Positions 59,796 through 64,000 of a DNA stretch of 64,000 bases are shown one piece after another; the first letter of the stretch is position 1, and every line of letters begins with the position of its first letter. The notes below the pieces were generated by a model. It did no database searches. It saw only the letters and a program-made list of their open reading frames with translations, and was not told the origin of the DNA. The position numbers were made by a program, and so were the translations under genes. The DNA lies in the NCBI RefSeq assembly GCF_011397635.1, contig NC_064756.1, forward strand, positions 16,158,317 through 16,222,316, in the 5' to 3' direction. The DNA comes from Epinephelus fuscoguttatus. Its lineage: Eukaryota > Chordata > Actinopteri > Perciformes > Serranidae.

Positions 59796-62280
59796 GTGAC
59801 TTTTTATGATTAATTAAACTTAATGAGGTTTGTTCATGTACAGTGACTGCACACAAAACATCATCCACACTGCAAACTTCTGGATGTGTGTCGAGGTGTA
59901 TTGCAAACACAAGTTGTGTGTGTAAAGCGATCAGTATAACTTGTCGTCAGACGTGAGGTTTCAGCTCCGTCACACTAATGCTCTCATAGCAGTAGTGTTG
60001 AGAGGTTAAATCACACAGGACTGCAGTGTGTTTGTTTTAAATGTTTTGTAATCATGAGTAACCAGCAGGAACAGCCTCATCCAAGAAGGAAATGTGCTGA
60101 ATTATTTATTATAAGGTATCTAAACAAAATCTTTTATAAGGCCTAATATGATCGGTGTTGAGGATGCTACTTTGAGGGCATATCTTTGCATGCTTTTAAT
60201 TCTTTAACACTGAAGGAAGTTGAGCTACGGCAAAGTGACCCTAGGGATAAAAATCTAGTTTGGTTAAGTCAAGCTTCTTTGTAAATAGTGATCAAATTGA
60301 CAACGTATGTGATACGAAATTATAACAAATATGATACAAAAGAAGTCACATGCCAGCATAAAATGTAATCAATTGAGTTTGTTACGAAAGTGCCCACTTG
60401 TTCGCAGGTCATACATAAACCAAATGAATAAATAAAATACCCTGTTACTCACGGGAAAGTGCAAGAAATGCAGCTTTAGTTGTGTGCACCTGCCTCCCAG
60501 AAACTAGAGTCCAGGTGGTGGTACTGCACCGAGCAGGATTACTCAGTTTGCCAGGTAACTTCTAAAACAGTATGCAACAACTTTCTGAACTTTTGTTGAT
60601 AAAAAAGCAGTAGTCAATACTTCTAACTAACTACTTGAATCATTATGTTGTTAGTTAAACTGCAAGCAAGCTACTGCAAAAAAAAAAAAAGTAGTTAAAC
60701 TAATAGTTTTATTACATGTATTTCACTACTAGTCAATACTGGATATGATAAATCCTGTTCTGGGTTACAAATAAACTTTGATATTGTCTTTTCAGTTTGA
60801 TAAAAAGGTCCAGAAACATTTTACAACAAAGTACTTTATTTGTTATATGCACAACTATTCCAGTGAAGCAGTCATTGGCAATGAAATGTTTTCTTAATCT
60901 ATCTCCAACAGTGCTCTTATACTACGAATAAAAAGAAAATCACAAAAGTAAAAATAAGAATCTAAGACTAAATACGGAATAGTGCAGGGTCCCAGTATGC
61001 CAGCTGCAGGGAGTGAGTATGCACAACTCCAGGATCCTGAAATGGTTACAACTAAACGGAGTGCAGCCATAAATTAATATACTGTACTTTTCCTACTGTC
61101 ACATCAAAAAAAAATATGGAAATTGAGTTAATCATGCACGAATACATTCACAAATACAACCTTGTTTTTGTCAGAATGACCAGGGGTGCAAGTTTTGTTT
61201 AACATTGGGTAGGGGGTACATATGAACCCAGCCAGCCACCAACACTGTTAGATGTTGATATTAGGTGGAATCTAGGTTTTGATGTCAGGTGACCGAAATT
61301 CAATATAAGGTCAATGTCTAATGCCAACGCCAATTTGATGTAGAATACTGGTAACTGATGACGCTGGTATTTTGTCTGTTACATAACTAACATCCAGCGT
61401 ATCTCATGCTAACCCTACATGCTGTATCATCGACAACAGGGCTTGCTTAAGTTTCTATAAGACATTTCACCTCTCAGCAAAGAGGCCTCTTCAGAACTGA
61501 ATGTATGAACAACTTAAGAGGCTTCTTGGACGAGAGGTGAAATGTCTTTAAGAAACTCAAGCAAGTCCACTTGCCTACGATATAGCACTTAGGATCACCA
61601 TGACCTGGATGACTGAGAATCTTCACTGTCACGTCCTATGCAGACGTCATCTTGATGTAATGACATTTAGTCGTAAACCCAACATCTGCAAAACATCATG
61701 TCAATGTCCACATAACGTGAAATTCTAAGATTGTTAGACATTTAAGATATCATCAACCAAAGTTTCATTCCAGTCAAAATGTAACGTCCATTCAGCGCAA
61801 GAGTCCAGTGTCTCTGATGTCATATTGAGATCTGATGCCAGTTAGAAAATGTGGGGTTTGGGAACTCCACTGGAGAGTTTTGAGCATCAAATGCTTATTT
61901 TTCTATATTCTGGTGAATGTCTGTGCAGCAATTCATGCATTTTCTGCAACAGTTTATAGTGTGAATGTCTACAATTTTGTCAAAACAAAAGCCATCTGCT
62001 TCTGTCATGTTTCTGCGTCCCCCCCACAATATCAATACTAAGCTGAAACCTGCAAAAATACTGATGTGCTCATTTAATTTTCAGTGTCTATTTGGAGTAA
62101 AGATACCATCAGGTATGACAGAGACTGAGATGAATATTAGTTCTGCCTTTTTTTAAACTAATAACTGAGCACATACTGCAGCTATCAGCCACGGTGTTGT
62201 TCCTATTACAATGTGAACCTGTAGGTGGCGGTGTTATAACTTATCTGTGAATCCGAGCAGCGCGTGCTAAACAGGAAGAA
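59796..62280. other. Intergenic region between por and the FET gene
   Basis: AT-rich, no credible gene. It contains a foldback element (61441-61565) and repetitive GATGTCA-rich sequence at 61240-61820. From 62220 CpG content rises towards the next promoter. Confidence 0.5.
61441..61565. repeat. Foldback element (51-bp inverted arms)
   Basis: Arms 61441-61491 and 61515-61565 are inverted copies (TTGCTTAAGTTTCT... against ...AGAAACTCAAGCAA; core GACATTTCACCTCTC) with a loop of about 23 bp. It would form a strong hairpin if transcribed. Probably a small DNA-transposon derivative. Confidence 0.85.
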
Positions 62281-62411
62281 GAAGAAGCTGAATAAGGGAA
62301 GTGTCGCACTGTGCTCCGGCTCAATCCAGTGTCGCTGCGTAGATGTCAACCAGGGTTTTTATCAGTTAAATAGACTTCATTGTATTTTAACTATATACAC
62401 AACGTCACAGA

Positions 62412-63596
62412 ATGGCCACTGGTAAGTCAACGTGTTATTTTATAATGTGTCAGTGTTTTGTGTCGTTTTTGGAATGTATAATGAAAAGTGGGTCGAGTAG
62501 CATTGGAGCTAATGTAGCGGACAACCGCGAGGCCAGAAGAAGGGCGCCGTCTATCTCATGGAACATGCCTCATATTTCATTAGCAGGGCAACGTTAGCTT
62601 TAGTGTTTGAATAACGTTGAATCTGTTAGTTTGCAGTACGGATGCTTAAAACCACAATTTGTTGTACATATTTACTCACACTTGTGTCGTAACCTCAGTG
62701 CTGTTACGTGGAAACACCGCAGAATGAACAAGGCCTTGTCGCCGCTAGCTAGCTAGCTAACAGTTAGCTCACGGTGTCAGTTGGGGAGAATGAATGCGTC
62801 TTTGTTTATACCGATCCCATTGTTTCACTGCTGAGCCAGACACGTTTTGCGTTACTTTTAACAAATGTAGTTTTGGAGTCAATTGGCATTACTTGCATTG
62901 AAATAGTTTGTTTTTAAGCCAGTTGTGCCGAGGAGGGACAGCATTTGTGGCAGTTTGTCTCGTTTCAAGCGTTAGCCCAAGCCGAGACCAAATTGACCGC
63001 CATTTTTACCGGAGCGGCGTGCTAACGGGCCCGTTGGCGTGTGGCTGCAAGTAGCTAGCTGCCCCACTTAGATGAGCTACGTCTGTCCTGAAGCTATTTG
63101 TCAATTATCTGCTTAGTCACTTTGATACTTGTGTTTTAACCAAACGCGTGCGGGTAGCCTTTTGAGCTAAGCTAACATTAAACCTCTGATGTATTTCTCT
63201 TTCAGATTCAGGCTACGGTGGCTCTCAAAGGTAATGTACAGTCACACAAGCCCGACATTAACTTTCTGTATGTATGTATGTATGTATGTATGTATGTATG
63301 TATTTAGTTGTATATCTGAGACCCATATAACCCATATGATGTTTTTGTAAACCGGAAGTTAAGTGTTTTTATCATGTCTTTGCAGCTACGGATCATATGG
63401 CGGTCAGCAGGGCGGACAGGTAAGACCCTTCCCCAAATAACTTGTCAGCCTGTCTGCTGAAAGCTTTGTAATTGTAACTGTCTAACTGGGCTTTCTGATT
63501 GACAGGGTTATGGACAAGGAAATGGCAGTGGCTCTTATGGGGGACAGAGTTATGGTGGCTATGGCCAGCAAGGTGGTGGCGGCGGTGGTCCACAAG
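62412..63596 (+). CDS. taf15: FET-family RNA-binding protein (TAF15-like), 5' part only
   Basis: Four exons are visible: 62412-62421, 63206-63230, 63386-63419 and 63506-63596, joining as MATDSGYGGSQSYGSYGGQQ and continuing through GYGQGNGSGSYGGQ and GGYGQQGGGGGGPQ. The gene runs past the window end. Very short first exons and a low-complexity Gly/Ser/Tyr/Gln N-terminus are the hallmark of FUS, EWSR1 and TAF15, nuclear proteins that bind RNA, phase-separate and act in transcription and splicing. The DSG-YG opening fits TAF15 better than FUS (which starts MASNDY), but fish FET paralogues are alike and the diagnostic RRM and RanBP2 zinc finger lie outside the window. ATG 62412 is followed by a strong donor (ACTG|GTAAGT). 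The gene opens in a CpG-rich, NheI-like GCTAGC-repeat-bearing promoter region. Confidence 0.75.
63267..63303. repeat. (GTAT)n microsatellite
   Basis: About nine perfect TGTA/GTAT units in the intron between exons 2 and 3 of the FET gene. Confidence 0.95.
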
Positions 63597-64000
63597 GTAT
63601 AGTATGTGTGTATTTAATCAAAGTAGCTTGCAGAACTGCAGTGAACGGTACATTGCATTGATGCCTCTTTAGTTTAATTCTCATTCAGAAAAGGAGTCGT
63701 CACTGTGTATGCAGAGTGATACGTCATAATTATGACTACAGTATCAATTGAAGCTTTTATGGATTGGAATACTTTATATACTAATTCTAATAAAATACCA
63801 AAAGTTACATAAGTCCCTGATTCTTTTTAGTTTAACAAGAGAATTTTGACAAAGTTTATTGCATCATCATTGTCAGTCCGCCTTTGTCAGTTGTGACATT
63901 TTGACTATGTAGCTACAGTGAACAGTACAGCTAACACAATTAAGTAGTTATTCAACCCATTAAGTCACCCAGCTGGAGAAGCAGAAGCACCCTGAGAGAA

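Noticed and set aside
1-64000. CRISPR arrays, prophage, operons or bacterial defence systems
   Set aside because: The sequence is vertebrate nuclear DNA with spliced genes; the only regular repeats are microsatellites and transposons.

Overview
This is a 64 kb piece of a ray-finned fish nuclear chromosome, probably a spiny-rayed (percomorph) teleost. Vertebrate GT-AG split genes with short exons, long (CA)n microsatellites, tRNA-derived SINEs with target-site duplications, fish-type LINEs and hAT-like and foldback DNA elements all point that way. No prokaryotic or organellar signal was seen. All gene models come from reading splice sites and comparing translations with remembered protein families; no database search was run.

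Layout. (a) 1-1.7 kb: an AT/CG-mixed region with weak signs of an unidentified minus-strand gene. (b) 2.6-14.9 kb: gdpd1, a lysophospholipase D-type glycerophosphodiester phosphodiesterase, on the minus strand in 10 coding exons (317 aa), with a non-coding first exon next to a palindromic NRF1 site. (c) 16.9-26.4 kb: tmem120a on the plus strand, 12 coding exons, 339 aa. Its intron 6 is swollen by an L2-like LINE that was itself hit by a hAT-like element. (d) 28.5-59.8 kb: por (NADPH-cytochrome P450 reductase) on the plus strand, 15 coding exons, 675 aa, with repeat-rich introns. (e) 62.3 kb to the window end: the 5' part of a FET-family RNA-binding protein gene, most like taf15, running off the edge.

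The genes are neighbours rather than an operon, though three act in or on ER lipid membranes: GDPD1 (lysophospholipids), TMEM120A (nuclear envelope/ER, CoA-binding) and POR (electron donor to microsomal P450s, squalene monooxygenase and haem oxygenase).

Most interesting observations. First, por intron 2 holds a candidate alternative first exon (34685-34734). It has a perfect Kozak ATG, encodes an N-terminus starting MGCVFS (a Src-type myristoylation/palmitoylation motif), and splices in the right phase to por exon 3. It would replace the transmembrane anchor of P450 reductase by a lipid anchor. Second, por intron 5 holds a DNA element with ~340 bp inverted arms that carries a small cysteine-rich ORF resembling the P2X7 'ballast' domain, and a LINE has landed inside one arm. 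Third, the splice donor of gdpd1 exon 5 is the first GT of a (GT)30 tract.
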